A stretch of 56,398 nt of DNA from Acidobacteriota bacterium (GCA_021778515.1 JAJYCJ010000009.1:1-56398); one strand, 5' to 3'. Positions 25,374-34,131 are shown, numbered from the stretch's first letter. Program-made: numbers and translations. The notes: generated from the sequence alone by a model not told the origin.

Positions 25374-27380
25374 ATGAGCGCACAGGACCCGTCCAGCAAG
25401 AACTCGACGCAGCTGCCCGAGAACGCCTACCGGGAGCTCAAGCCCGGCGAGGAGTACGTGCCCCTCATCAGCGCCCAATCCGGCGTCCCGGAGGTCACGG
25501 CCCGGTCCATCATCTTCGGCCTCTTCATGACCATCGTCTTCTCCGCGGCCGCGGCCTACATCGCCCTGAAGCTCGGCCAGGGCATCGAGACGGCCATCCC
25601 CATCTCCATCCTCGCCATCGGCTTTTCCGCCATGGTGGCGCGCAAGAGCATCATGATCGAGAACGTGAACATCCTGGCCATCGGGGCCACCTCGGGCATC
25701 GTGGTGGGCGGGTCGGTCTTCACCATGCCGGCCATCTACATCCTCGGGCTGAAGGGCGGCTTCTTCCAGATCTTCATCGTGCCCTTCCTGGGCGCCGTGC
25801 TGGGCGTGCTCTTCCTCATCCCCTTCCGCCGCTACTTCACCCACGAGATGCAGGGCAAGCTCCCCTTCCCCGAGGCGACGGCAACAACGGAGATCCTGGT
25901 CACCGGCGAGAGGGGGGGCAACCAGGCCAAGACCCTCCTCTACGCGCTGGGCATCGGCATCGTTCTCGACTACATGGCGCTCTCCTACCACGCCTGGACC
26001 GACACCTTCACCACCGCGTCGCTGAAGGGGATGGATTTCTTCACCAACAAGGTCAAGGGCGTCTTCGCCATGAGCACGTCGGCGGCCGTGCTGGGGCTGG
26101 GGTACATCATCGGCATCCAGTACGCCTCCATCATCATGGCCGGCTCCATGCTCTCCTACTTCGTTCTGGTTCCCCTCTTCGCCAAGGTGGGAGGCCCCGC
26201 CTACGAGGCCATGAGCTACACGCAGATCTTCGGGGACAAGCTGCTGGGGGTGAGAAACATCGGCATCGGCGGGATCTTCGCGGCGGGCGTCATCTCCATT
26301 CTCAAGATGGCCCCGGTCATCAAGCAGGCCCTCCAGCAGATGATTGCCCAGATATTCAAGAAGCGCGAGGACGGTGCTCTCGACTCCAGGCTGGACCGGG
26401 ACATCAAGATGACCTGGGTGGTGGCCATGATCGTGGCGCTCTCGGCGGCCATCTTCCTCTATTTCCGCTTCTCCGTTCTGGCCGGCGAGCCGAAGGCCTG
26501 GCTCCTTGCCTTCCTGGCTCTCCTCCTGACGCTCGTCATCGTCTTCCTCTTCTCCGCCGTCTCGGCCTGGGCCGTGGCCATGATTTCGGTGACTCCCATC
26601 TCGGGCATGACGCTCACGACGCTCATCATCGCCGCGGTCATCATGTCGGCCCTCGGCCTCTCGGGCAAGGCGGGCATGCTCGCCATCCTGCTCATCGGCG
26701 GCGTCGTCTGCACGGCTCTCTCCATGTCCGGCTCCCTCGTCACGCAGTTCAAGATCGGTTACTGGCTGGGCTCCACCCCGAGGACGATCCAGTGGAGCAA
26801 CATCATCGGCTCGGCCTTCGCCAGCTTCACCGTGACCCTGGTCATCATGCTGTTCGCCAACATCTATGGATACGGAACGCCCACGGCGCAGCACCCCCAC
26901 CCGCTGGCGGCGCCCCAGGCGAGCGCCATGGCAGCGGTGGCCAACGCCTTCCTCGGCGGTCAGGGGGCGCCCTGGATGCTCTATGCCATGGGCGCCATCA
27001 TCGCCGTCATCGTCTCCATGCTGGGGATCTCCGCCCTGGCCTTCGCCCTCGGCATGTATCTGCCCATCGAGCTCAACAGCCCGATCCTCCTGGGCGCCAT
27101 CGTGGCCTGGCTGGTTCAGCACTCCACAAAGAGCGCCGGGCTCTCCAAGGTCCGCAACGACAAGGGCATCCTGCTCGCCTCCGGTCTCATCGCGGGGGGC
27201 GCGCTGGCGGGCGTCGCGGACGGTTTCACCAAGATGGCCACGGAGTACGTCCACATCCAGCCCCGCGCCTTCCACTTCGCGGAGGAGACGCAGAACTGGA
27301 TCGGACTGGCCGTGTTCCTCCTTCTGGCCGGATTCCTGTACTGGGATGCCTGCCGGGCCAAGGAAGAAGAATCGGCCTGA
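25374..27380 (+). CDS. OPT family oligopeptide transporter
   Basis: This 668-residue protein has about 15 hydrophobic helices and the features of the bacterial OPT family: an N-terminal soluble segment, ARSIIFGLFMTIVFSAAAAYIALKLGQGIETAIPISILAIG, and the GAILGV-like repeats. It should import short peptides or related compounds using the proton gradient. GGGGG lies shortly upstream of the ATG. It is a single-gene unit ending at a strong bidirectional terminator. The substrate cannot be read from sequence. Confidence 0.9.
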   Translation: MSAQDPSSKNSTQLPENAYRELKPGEEYVPLISAQSGVPEVTARSIIFGLFMTIVFSAAAAYIALKLGQGIETAIPISILAIGFSAMVARKSIMIENVNILAIGATSGIVVGGSVFTMPAIYILGLKGGFFQIFIVPFLGAVLGVLFLIPFRRYFTHEMQGKLPFPEATATTEILVTGERGGNQAKTLLYALGIGIVLDYMALSYHAWTDTFTTASLKGMDFFTNKVKGVFAMSTSAAVLGLGYIIGIQYASIIMAGSMLSYFVLVPLFAKVGGPAYEAMSYTQIFGDKLLGVRNIGIGGIFAAGVISILKMAPVIKQALQQMIAQIFKKREDGALDSRLDRDIKMTWVVAMIVALSAAIFLYFRFSVLAGEPKAWLLAFLALLLTLVIVFLFSAVSAWAVAMISVTPISGMTLTTLIIAAVIMSALGLSGKAGMLAILLIGGVVCTALSMSGSLVTQFKIGYWLGSTPRTIQWSNIIGSAFASFTVTLVIMLFANIYGYGTPTAQHPHPLAAPQASAMAAVANAFLGGQGAPWMLYAMGAIIAVIVSMLGISALAFALGMYLPIELNSPILLGAIVAWLVQHSTKSAGLSKVRNDKGILLASGLIAGGALAGVADGFTKMATEYVHIQPRAFHFAEETQNWIGLAVFLLLAGFLYWDACRAKEEESA

Positions 27381-27401
27381 GTCCTGGTTGGCTCAAAGAG
27401 T

Positions 27402-27437
27402 AAGGGGGCGCGGGGTTCCATCACCCGCGCCCCCTTT
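27402..27437. terminator. Bidirectional terminator between convergent genes
   Basis: A 13-bp stem (AAGGGGGCGCGGG with CCCGCGCCCCCTT) lies 21 bases after the OPT transporter stop and before the end of the convergent gene. Both flanks are short of long T-runs, but the stem is very stable. Confidence 0.7.
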
Positions 27438-27516
27438 CACGTCTTGGCTTTTTTCCGCGTCACGCGAGCCACGATCCAAAGCTGCTGCCCCTGCCGCTCT
27501 TCACTCGCTCGGCAGG

Positions 27517-28449
27517 CTACGCACCCTTCTCCTGCTCCTTCAGCAGCCGCGAGGTTTCGGCCAGAACGTCCCGGGCTTCGGGTACGGTGAAGCCGAGACG
27601 ATACTCGGGCGGGTCCTCGCGGTTCATCATGGCCCGGAGGAGGAGACCGGAGAGGTAGGCCCCCTCTGCCATCCACCCCCGCTCCATGGCCCGGAGGGCT
27701 GCCAACACGCTCTCCCGGTTCTCCGGCCCGGCGTGCGCCACGGCCTGCATGAGGAGGCGGATGTTCTCGACTCCGTAGTCGTTTCCGTAGGAGCCCACCG
27801 CTGGCCAGAGGCACGCCTCGTACAACACCTCCAGGAGGCGCCGCTCGAAATCGGCCGCCGGCTGCAGGTCCCGCGCGCACGACTGGGCGATGCTCTCCAC
27901 CATGGCCTGGAGAAACGCGGGCCCCATGGGCCCCTCCCCCGGAGGCACGGGCGGCGCCTCGGCGCGGGACAGGGGGTGGCTGAGGAGCAGGGCGCCGATC
28001 ACGTACTTGGGCAGGATCGGATCTCCCGGTCGGAGCGAGGACCACGCGTTGACAAAACAGGGAAAGGGATTGGGCAGGCTGACGACGAAGCCGTGGAGGT
28101 CGGAGGGACAGGCCATGAGCACCTCGGCGGAGGAGCCGTCGGCTCCGGGGACCTCGACGCCCATGGCGCACTCGGTCAGCTCCCCCTCCTGCCAGAACGG
28201 CTCCAACCCGGCGCCGCGCCAGAAGCGGGCCAGCATGAGGGCGATGTAGACGCCGCTGGCCAGGGCGAAATCCGCCACCTCCCGGGCAGGCGACTCGGTG
28301 CCGTAGTAGGGCGCGAGCAGGTGGTCCAGAACGTAGACGTCGGGGAACTCGCCCGTGAGCGCCGCCTTCCCCCCGGTCATCCCCTTGACGTGCGGGACGA
28401 GGTCCCGGCTGATGGCCACGGCCTTCTCCAGCGTTAGCGGCTCACTCAT
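27517..28449 (-). CDS. Conserved-looking protein of unknown function
   Basis: I do not recognise this 310-residue protein. It has no signal peptide or transmembrane helix. The N-terminal half contains DHLLAPYYGTESPAREVADFALASGVYIALMLARFW and a GFVVSLPNPFPCFVNAWSSLRPGD segment. The C-terminal half is helical, with a GNDYGVENIRLLMQAV motif. Composition and codon use match its neighbours. GGAGGGAG lies eight bases before the ATG. It is convergent with the OPT gene and divergent from the sigma-54 controlled operon. Confidence 0.6.
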   Translation of the reverse strand: MSEPLTLEKAVAISRDLVPHVKGMTGGKAALTGEFPDVYVLDHLLAPYYGTESPAREVADFALASGVYIALMLARFWRGAGLEPFWQEGELTECAMGVEVPGADGSSAEVLMACPSDLHGFVVSLPNPFPCFVNAWSSLRPGDPILPKYVIGALLLSHPLSRAEAPPVPPGEGPMGPAFLQAMVESIAQSCARDLQPAADFERRLLEVLYEACLWPAVGSYGNDYGVENIRLLMQAVAHAGPENRESVLAALRAMERGWMAEGAYLSGLLLRAMMNREDPPEYRLGFTVPEARDVLAETSRLLKEQEKGA

Positions 28450-28576
28450 CGAACTCCCTCCTGGCGCATCGTCCGATCCCCCCGGACCGGCCGCAGTCCA
28501 TCATACTCCTGCGGGAGCGGGGGGAGGCGCCTTCCCTGTGGCTCCGTATCAGAGATGAGCCAAACCTCGGGGTGGC

Positions 28577-28658
28577 GGTCTCACCCTCGCGACAGGCACC
28601 ATGAGACCCGCGGCGGTGCCCTTCTGGAAGCCTGACTTCATGAGCGTTCCGTGAAGTC
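28577..28658 (+). promoter_or_regulatory. Inverted repeats upstream of a sigma-54 promoter (candidate activator sites)
   Basis: GGTCTCA (28577-28583) and TGAGACC (28602-28608) form a perfect inverted repeat with 18 bases between. A second perfect inverted repeat, GACTTCA (28634-28640) and TGAAGTC (28652-28658), has 11 bases between. They lie about 20-100 bases upstream of the -24 element, where NtrC-type activators usually bind. Confidence 0.45.
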
Positions 28659-28675
28659 CCGCCGACAGCCGGTCC

Positions 28676-28691
28676 TGGCATCAGACTTGCT
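28676..28691 (+). promoter_or_regulatory. Sigma-54 (-24/-12) promoter of the Cys-rich receiver operon
   Basis: TGGCA at 28676-28680 and TTGCT at 28687-28691 place GG and GC exactly ten bases apart, the defining sigma-54 spacing. The start codon of the first gene follows 27 bases later. The operon encodes its own sigma-54 activator. Confidence 0.75.
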
Positions 28692-28717
28692 TCCTCGTGA
28701 AGGCAAGGAGGTCCACC

Positions 28718-29401
28718 ATGAACGAAAATACTATTGCCCGTGAGGAGCCCAGCCCTGACGCCGGAGACACCTTCGAGGTGATCTGCCAGCACTGCGGCCG
28801 GCTCTTCAATGCCTGCCAGAGCGCCTGGTGCGAATGCATCACCGACAACCCGACGCTGGTCTGCCCCCTCTGCCATACCTGCTTCTGCGACACCGACCCC
28901 GAATATCGCAAACATTTCTGGGAAGCGGCCCCGCCCGGCTTGTGGCAGCGCCGACTCCGCTACTCCTTCCGCGGCAACGCCAATCCTCCCCTCGAAGAGG
29001 GCAATCCGATCCGCAGGCCGCTCATCGAGGTGGTGGACGATGATCCCAATACGCGGCTCATCGCCTTCCACGTCCTGGAGGCGTTGGGTTACGGCGTGCT
29101 GCTGGCCGAGGACGGAGAGCGGGGATTTCAGATGGCGCGCCAGTTCGCGCCGGACCTGATCCTCACGGACCAGATCATGCCGCGCTGCGACGGCAAGCAC
29201 TTTTGCCGCCGAATCAAGGAAGACCCCGCCACACGGGACATCCGGGTGATCGTCATGACCGGCCTGTACAAGAAGGAGAGCCAGCGGATCGCCGTTCTGC
29301 GGGATTCGCACGCCGACGACTTCCTCACCAAGCCGATCTCCTTCGACCGGCTGGGCGAGATCCTGGGCTCGTGGTTGCCCCGGGCGGCGTGCGCGCTGTG
29401 A
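28718..29401 (+). CDS. Cys-rich N-terminal domain fused to a receiver domain
   Basis: This 227-residue protein has nine cysteines in residues 23-57 (C23, C26, C33, C38, C40, C49, C52, C55, C57) in CxxC and CxC patterns, suggesting bound metal or an Fe-S/zinc cluster. Residues about 100-220 form a receiver with phosphoacceptor D151, T181 and K205 (DFLTKPISFDRLGEI). No DNA-binding or enzymatic output is present. The ATG at 28718 follows AGGAGG by six bases. It is the first gene of a sigma-54 promoter operon with a histidine kinase and an NtrC-type regulator, so it probably joins their phosphorelay. Confidence 0.8.
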   Translation: MNENTIAREEPSPDAGDTFEVICQHCGRLFNACQSAWCECITDNPTLVCPLCHTCFCDTDPEYRKHFWEAAPPGLWQRRLRYSFRGNANPPLEEGNPIRRPLIEVVDDDPNTRLIAFHVLEALGYGVLLAEDGERGFQMARQFAPDLILTDQIMPRCDGKHFCRRIKEDPATRDIRVIVMTGLYKKESQRIAVLRDSHADDFLTKPISFDRLGEILGSWLPRAACAL

Positions 29402-29426
29402 GAGGGCGGCGTGCGGCGGCCCTTCC

Positions 29427-30926
29427 ATGAAACCTGGCGCGGCCGAAGGGGGACGGGAGAGCGCGGGGCCGATGGCCGGCCTGGCGATGGAGCTCATCCC
29501 GGCCCATGATCTGCCCGCCGTGGCGAAGACGCTGAGCCGGTGGCTTCCCCGGATCCTGCCCGCGGGGGGCCGGGCCATGCTGGTCTTTGCGCCCGACGAG
29601 AAAGGATCGCTGGAGGGCTGGATCATCGGAGGCGGGGAGGCACCCGCGGCGCCGGCGGGACCGGCCCACCGAGAGGAAGGCCCAATCCCGACGGCCTTCG
29701 CCTCGCCTGCGGTCTTGAGAGAGCGGGCGGCCGAGGGCGGTTATGCCGTCTTGCCGCTGGATGCTGCGGGGGGGCCGTTCCCCTGCCTTCTCCTGGCTTC
29801 CGGCGGCCAATCCGGTGCCACGCCATCGGAAGCCTCGCAGGCTGATGCGCTGGCCGCCCTGCTCATTCTCACGCTGGGGCGGATGCGCATCCAATCCGTT
29901 CTGTCGGTGGGCAAGCGAGACTGGGAGAAGGCCTTCGATGCCTCCTCCGATCTCTTCGTCCTTCATGACGACTCGGGAAAGGTCTTTCGGGTCAACATGG
30001 CCGTCTCGCTCTTCCTCGGACTGCCGATCCAGGCGTGCATCGGGAGGAGCTGCGCGGAAATCCTCCCCGGGCTGTGTCAGATGCAGGACGCGTCCGGGCT
30101 CGAGTGGGCGGACGCGGCGAGGGGCCGCTCCTTCATCGCCTCCACCCAACACATCAATCTGGGCGGCCAGTCCGCCTGTCTCCACGTTCTGCACGAGGTC
30201 ACCGAAGAGCGCAGGGCCCAGGCCCTCGCCAAACAGCAGAGGGATCTCGAACTCACGAGGAAGATGCTGCAGGGGCTGGCGCACGAGATCCGAAACCCCT
30301 TGTTCGGCATCAGCTCGGTCGTGCAGGCGCTGGAGGCCAGGATCTCCTCTGACGCCGCGGCCAAACCCTACCTCGCGATCGTCCTGCGGGAGGTCAAGCG
30401 CCTCGACCGCCTCGTCCGAAGGTTCATGCAGCTCGCCTTCCCGAGCGAACTGGACCAGCCCGGCACGGTGGAGGTGGAGGCCATCCTCCGACGCGCCCTC
30501 GAAATCACGGGAGAGCGCAGGCCCGAGCTCGACACAAAACGAATCCGGCTCCTGTGCGAGCCCGGCCTTCCGGCCCTTCGGGGCGACGGAGAGACCCTGG
30601 CGCAGGGCTTGGCCGATCTCTTCGAGAACGCCCTCTTCTTCGGCCCCGCCGGCAGCCCCGTCGCGGTTCGGGCCCTCAGGTCCGAAGGCTTGACGGTCCT
30701 TTCGGTAGAGGACGAGGGGCCCGGCATCCTGGAGGGCCACCTCGACCTGATCTTCGAGCCCTTCTTCACCACCGTCCCGCACCGCACCGGCCTGGGCTTG
30801 AGCCTGGCCCGGTCCGCGGTCCTCCAGTACGGCGGCACCCTCAGCGTGCGCAGCGCCCCCCCTTCTCCCGGCGCCACTTTCCTGATAGCCTTGCCCTCAG
30901 GAATGGCACAGGGGAAGGAAGAATGA
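29427..30926 (+). CDS. GAF/PAS-type sensor histidine kinase
   Basis: This 499-residue soluble kinase has a GAF-like N-terminal region (about 20-155), then a PAS domain (about 165-262). The dimerisation domain carries the phosphorylated histidine H286 in LQGLAHEIRNPLFGISS. The ATPase domain has an N-box LFENALFFG, then EDEGPGI and TGLGLSLA. There is no transmembrane segment, so it senses an internal signal. It lies 25 bases after the Cys-rich receiver gene and overlaps the following regulator as ATGA, so the three proteins probably form one relay. Confidence 0.9.
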   Translation: MKPGAAEGGRESAGPMAGLAMELIPAHDLPAVAKTLSRWLPRILPAGGRAMLVFAPDEKGSLEGWIIGGGEAPAAPAGPAHREEGPIPTAFASPAVLRERAAEGGYAVLPLDAAGGPFPCLLLASGGQSGATPSEASQADALAALLILTLGRMRIQSVLSVGKRDWEKAFDASSDLFVLHDDSGKVFRVNMAVSLFLGLPIQACIGRSCAEILPGLCQMQDASGLEWADAARGRSFIASTQHINLGGQSACLHVLHEVTEERRAQALAKQQRDLELTRKMLQGLAHEIRNPLFGISSVVQALEARISSDAAAKPYLAIVLREVKRLDRLVRRFMQLAFPSELDQPGTVEVEAILRRALEITGERRPELDTKRIRLLCEPGLPALRGDGETLAQGLADLFENALFFGPAGSPVAVRALRSEGLTVLSVEDEGPGILEGHLDLIFEPFFTTVPHRTGLGLSLARSAVLQYGGTLSVRSAPPSPGATFLIALPSGMAQGKEE

Positions 30927-32266
30927 ACCTGCTGCTCATCGACGACGAGCCCGCGATCCGCTTCGGCATTGCCAAGTATCTAGAGGGTGAGGGATTCCGA
31001 ATCACCGAGGCGGCCTGTCTCGCGGAGGCCCGCGAACGGCTGGTCAAGCAGGGCTTCGGAGCCATCCTGCTGGATGTGAAGCTCCCCGACGGAGAGGGCA
31101 TCGACTTTCTCAAGGAGATCCGTGAGCACGACCCCTCGGTCCCGGTCGTGGTCATCACCGGCCACGGCACCATCCCCATGGCCGTGGAGGCCATGCGCCG
31201 CGGGGCCGACCATTTCCTGACCAAGCCCGTGGACCTCAAGGAGCTGGAGATTCTCCTGAACAAGGCCATGCAGATCGGCACCCTGCGCCGGGAGAACCGC
31301 GCCCTCAGGGAGCGTCCCCGCATGCTGTCCCCCCACCTCGGGGACAGCCCGGCCATGCAGCGCATCGAGCCCCTGCTCGCGGCCGCCTGCCGGCACAGGA
31401 GCCCCCTGCTCCTGCGGGGGGAAACGGGCACCGGCAAGGGGCTCATGGCGCGTCACATCCACCAGAACTCCGGCGAGCGCGACGAGCCCTTCGTGGAGCT
31501 CAACTGCGCGGGGCTGAAGGGGGAGTTCCTGGAGACGGAGCTGTTCGGCCATTCCAAGGGGGCGTTCACGGGTGCGGTGGAGACGAAGGAGGGGCTGCTG
31601 GAGAGGGCCCACCGCGGCACCCTGTTCCTGGACGAGATCGGTGACATGGACATGACGGTGCAGGCCAAGTTCCTGAAGGTGCTTGAAGAGAAGCGCTTCC
31701 GTCCCCTCGGCCGCGTGGAGGAGAGGGTCTCCGACTTCCGCCTCATCTGCGCGACCCATCAGGACCTGGAGAAGCGCATCGAATCCGGAGAGTTCCGGCG
31801 GGACCTCTTCTACCGGATCAACACCCTGTCCATCATCCTGCCGCCGCTGCGCGAGCGGACCCGGGAGATGCCTCAGTTGGTCTCGCACCTCCTCCGCTTC
31901 ATCGTCCAGGGCCGAGCCGTTCCCGAGGTGGGGAAGGAGGTGCTCGGACTCCTCTGTTCCTACCCATGGCCGGGCAATCTCAGGGAGTTGCACAATGTTC
32001 TGGAGCGGGCGTGGATCCTCTCGGACGGCAAGAAACTCCGCCCCGAGCACTTCAGCTCGCTGGGCCCTTCTTTGCCCGCGCCAGCCGGATCCGACCCGAC
32101 GAACGGGCCCTCCGACCTTGACTCCGCCGAGAAGAGGCACATCGAACAGGTCCTGAGAGAGGTCAAGGGCGACGTGAACAGGGCCGCCAAGCTCCTGGGC
32201 GTCTCCCGTGCCACGCTCTACCGCAAGATCACCAGGCACGCTCTGGCGCTGGATGATTGCCGGTGA
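30923..32266 (+). CDS. Sigma-54-dependent NtrC-type response regulator
   Basis: This 447-residue activator has a receiver with D51, T79 and K101. Its AAA+ domain has Walker A GETGTGK at 166-172, GAFTGA at 213-218 and Walker B LFLDEIG near 234-240, with PWPGNLREL. The C-terminal Fis-type helix-turn-helix is GDVNRAAKLLGVSRATLYRKI. It is translationally coupled to the kinase. The most obvious targets are the two -24/-12 promoters flanking this operon, at 28676 (self) and 32375 (the receiver-EAL pair). Confidence 0.93.
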   Translation: MNLLLIDDEPAIRFGIAKYLEGEGFRITEAACLAEARERLVKQGFGAILLDVKLPDGEGIDFLKEIREHDPSVPVVVITGHGTIPMAVEAMRRGADHFLTKPVDLKELEILLNKAMQIGTLRRENRALRERPRMLSPHLGDSPAMQRIEPLLAAACRHRSPLLLRGETGTGKGLMARHIHQNSGERDEPFVELNCAGLKGEFLETELFGHSKGAFTGAVETKEGLLERAHRGTLFLDEIGDMDMTVQAKFLKVLEEKRFRPLGRVEERVSDFRLICATHQDLEKRIESGEFRRDLFYRINTLSIILPPLRERTREMPQLVSHLLRFIVQGRAVPEVGKEVLGLLCSYPWPGNLRELHNVLERAWILSDGKKLRPEHFSSLGPSLPAPAGSDPTNGPSDLDSAEKRHIEQVLREVKGDVNRAAKLLGVSRATLYRKITRHALALDDCR

Positions 32267-32293
32267 CACCCTGGCTTCTCACGCCCGCGCGGC

Positions 32294-32341
32294 CCGTCTC
32301 AGAAGCGCGACCCCGCGTCGGCGCCGGTTTCGGCGAGACGG
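32294..32341 (+). promoter_or_regulatory. GTCTC/GAGAC inverted repeat upstream of the second sigma-54 promoter
   Basis: CCGTCTC (32294-32300) and GAGACGG (32335-32341) are perfect inverted half-sites separated by 34 bases, ending 33 bases before the -24 element. They share the core GTCTC/GAGAC with the repeat upstream of the 28676 promoter, so both may be sites for the NtrC-type activator. Confidence 0.35.
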
Positions 32342-32374
32342 CGATTCGGCGGGGGCGTCGTGATCCGGGGAGGT

Positions 32375-32390
32375 TGGCACGGGGCTTGCT
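32375..32390 (+). promoter_or_regulatory. Sigma-54 (-24/-12) promoter of the receiver-EAL operon
   Basis: TGGCAC (32375-32380) and TTGCT (32386-32390) match the sigma-54 consensus with GG and GC ten bases apart. It lies about 110 bases past the end of the sigma-54 activator gene and 30 bases before the receiver start. Confidence 0.85.
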
Positions 32391-32420
32391 TGATTGAAGT
32401 GGACGCCGAGGGAGGCCGCC

Positions 32421-32810
32421 ATGAGCTACAAGATTCTGGTAGTCGATGACGAGAGCGCCACGGCCTTCGGCTTGAAGGCTCTCTTGGAGAGGGAAGACGT
32501 CGAGGTCCTGACGGCCGTGAACGCCCACAGCGCCCGCGAGATCCTCGGTTCCGGGAGTATCCAGGTGCTCCTCTCGGACATCCGCCTCAAGGGGACGCTG
32601 GACGCCGAAGGGCTGGAACTGCTCCGGTTCGTGCGGGATAACGGGCTGAAGACCCAAACCATCCTCATGACCGGATACGGTGACCCGGCGGTCATGCAAA
32701 AGGCCTTCGAGCTGGGCGCCGCCTACTACTTCGAAAAGCCCGTCGAACTGACGACGCTCAGCGAGGCCATCCAAGAACTTGGCGTCCCCAACGCCCTGTC
32801 GGGAGGGTGA
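32421..32810 (+). CDS. Single-domain response regulator paired with an EAL protein
   Basis: This 129-residue receiver has the acidic residues D9-D10-E11, phosphoacceptor D53 (VLLSDIRLKGTLDAEGL), T in LMTGYGD and K in FEKPVEL. No output domain is attached. The ATG at 32421 follows GGGAGG by six bases and stands 31 bases from the sigma-54 promoter. One base separates its stop from the EAL gene start, so it probably acts on, or alongside, that phosphodiesterase. Confidence 0.88.
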   Translation: MSYKILVVDDESATAFGLKALLEREDVEVLTAVNAHSAREILGSGSIQVLLSDIRLKGTLDAEGLELLRFVRDNGLKTQTILMTGYGDPAVMQKAFELGAAYYFEKPVELTTLSEAIQELGVPNALSGG

Positions 32811-32811
32811 G

Positions 32812-33660
32812 ATGACCACCGAGGACCAGGTCCGCCACCTTCTCAAGCGCGGGTACATCTCCACGGCCTATCAGCCCATCGTCAATCTCCAGAACGGCGG
32901 GATCCTGGGATACGAGGCGCTGATGCGGGGTCCCAAGGACACTCCGCTCAGCCACCCCGGCTGGATCTTCGGCCCGTCCAGCCGCGTCTCCGACGGGCTC
33001 ATCCAGGATCTGGACGCGGCCTGCATCGCGGCCTCTCTTCGGTCGGGGCACATGCTGGTTCCCGCGGGGGACCTCTTCATCAACGTGCACATCAGCACCC
33101 TGCTCCACCTCCGCAAGATGCAGTCTCTCTTCGAGAATCTCCTCGATTCCAGCGGCATCCCGCCGGAGGCGGTGGTGATCGAGATCTCCGAAAGGACCAA
33201 GGCCCCCAATCCCCGCGCCCTCTCCAGAATCCTGCGAACCCTGCGCCGGAGAGGCTTCCGCTTCGCGCTCGACGATTTCGGTCAGGCCTTCTCGGGCCTT
33301 CAGCACCTCCTGTGGTTCGAGCCGGAGTTCATCAAGATCGACCGCGCCTTCATCCTGGGCATCCAGCGTTCCGCGCGAAAGCAGGCTCTCGTGGCTGGCG
33401 TGGCGACCATGGCTCAGAAGCTGGGCGGGCAGGTCGTGGCGGAAGGGGTGGAGACCTCCGAAGAGCTCTTGACCCTCATGGCCTTGGATGTCCCCATGGC
33501 CCAGGGATACCACTTCGGTCGCCCCCAGTCCGCCCTCTTCTGGACGGCCGAGGGGAAGGTCAAGGCCATCTTCCGGCCCTGGTTTCAAGCGGGAGCGGCC
33601 CCCGGCGGAAGCGGCAGTGCCGAGGGCGGCGGCCGAGGCGGCCCCCCGCCCGTGAACTGA
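32812..33660 (+). CDS. EAL-domain c-di-GMP phosphodiesterase
   Basis: This 282-residue protein is an EAL domain with no other recognised domain. The catalytic set looks complete: E35 of EAL with R39, N91, E124, D154 and D155 of DDFG, K175, E211 and E214 of EGVET. It should hydrolyse cyclic di-GMP to pGpG. The last 30 residues are Gly/Pro-rich and probably disordered. The adjacent lone receiver may regulate it in trans. The pair's sigma-54 promoter makes its synthesis dependent on an NtrC-type activator. Confidence 0.92.
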   Translation: MTTEDQVRHLLKRGYISTAYQPIVNLQNGGILGYEALMRGPKDTPLSHPGWIFGPSSRVSDGLIQDLDAACIAASLRSGHMLVPAGDLFINVHISTLLHLRKMQSLFENLLDSSGIPPEAVVIEISERTKAPNPRALSRILRTLRRRGFRFALDDFGQAFSGLQHLLWFEPEFIKIDRAFILGIQRSARKQALVAGVATMAQKLGGQVVAEGVETSEELLTLMALDVPMAQGYHFGRPQSALFWTAEGKVKAIFRPWFQAGAAPGGSGSAEGGGRGGPPPVN

Positions 33661-33806
33661 TTGGATCCTGCCTATCCAAAATGGACCGTCCTACCGGCTC
33701 CGAACCACGGCTGGGTCTGGCACGCGCCTTCCTCCGCTTCGCTCCGGAAGGCAAACCCCTCAAGTGCGAGCTGGAATTGTTTTGGACAGCCATGATGATA
33801 GATGGA

Positions 33807-34131
33807 CCCAAATCCCGCGATTGGATATTGGAGCGGCTCCGAAAGGCTCATGGATGGTAGTTTCCGTGGAAGGCGATCTTCACCCGCCAAGGGATTTGGG
33901 TTGCCTCCGACCCCGGACTTGGTCCGGGGGAGGAAGCCCCGAGGGTGGGGTGGGGCCCCAGCGGGCTTTGCCCATGGGGCGGGACCCCGGAGGGCAACGC
34001 GACGATTCGTCAGGCTTTGCCTGCGAATCGGAGGAGGAAGCCCATGGCCCTCCCCGTCCAAGAGACAATGTCTCCCCCCGTGAACCTGAACCATAGCCGA
34101 AGCCACCCGCATTTCAATCGCGGAATTTGGG
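33807..34131 (+). mobile_element. MITE-like repeat, copy C (long form, 325 bp)
   Basis: This copy has the same orientation as copy A. Its ends are CCCAAATCCCGCGATTG (33807-33823) and CAATCGCGGAATTTGGG (34115-34131). ATGGA flanks both sides as a 5-bp direct repeat. It carries the extra hairpin module present in copy B and the CCCCGGA/TCCGGGG stem with a changed loop base. It occupies most of the 566-base gap between the EAL gene and the DUF4388 gene. A 6-bp hairpin (33661-33679) directly follows the EAL stop. The remaining bases show nothing recognisable. Confidence 0.88.

Noticed and set aside
23690-27403. Plus-strand open frame of about 1,237 codons crossing the FecR-domain and OPT genes
   Set aside because: It is antisense to one real gene and out of frame with another, with His/Arg/Gly-rich content and no domain; a GC-rich artefact.
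33716-33735. TGGCACG resembling a sigma-54 -24 element after the EAL gene
   Set aside because: The base pair ten bases downstream is not GC, so the -12 element is missing.
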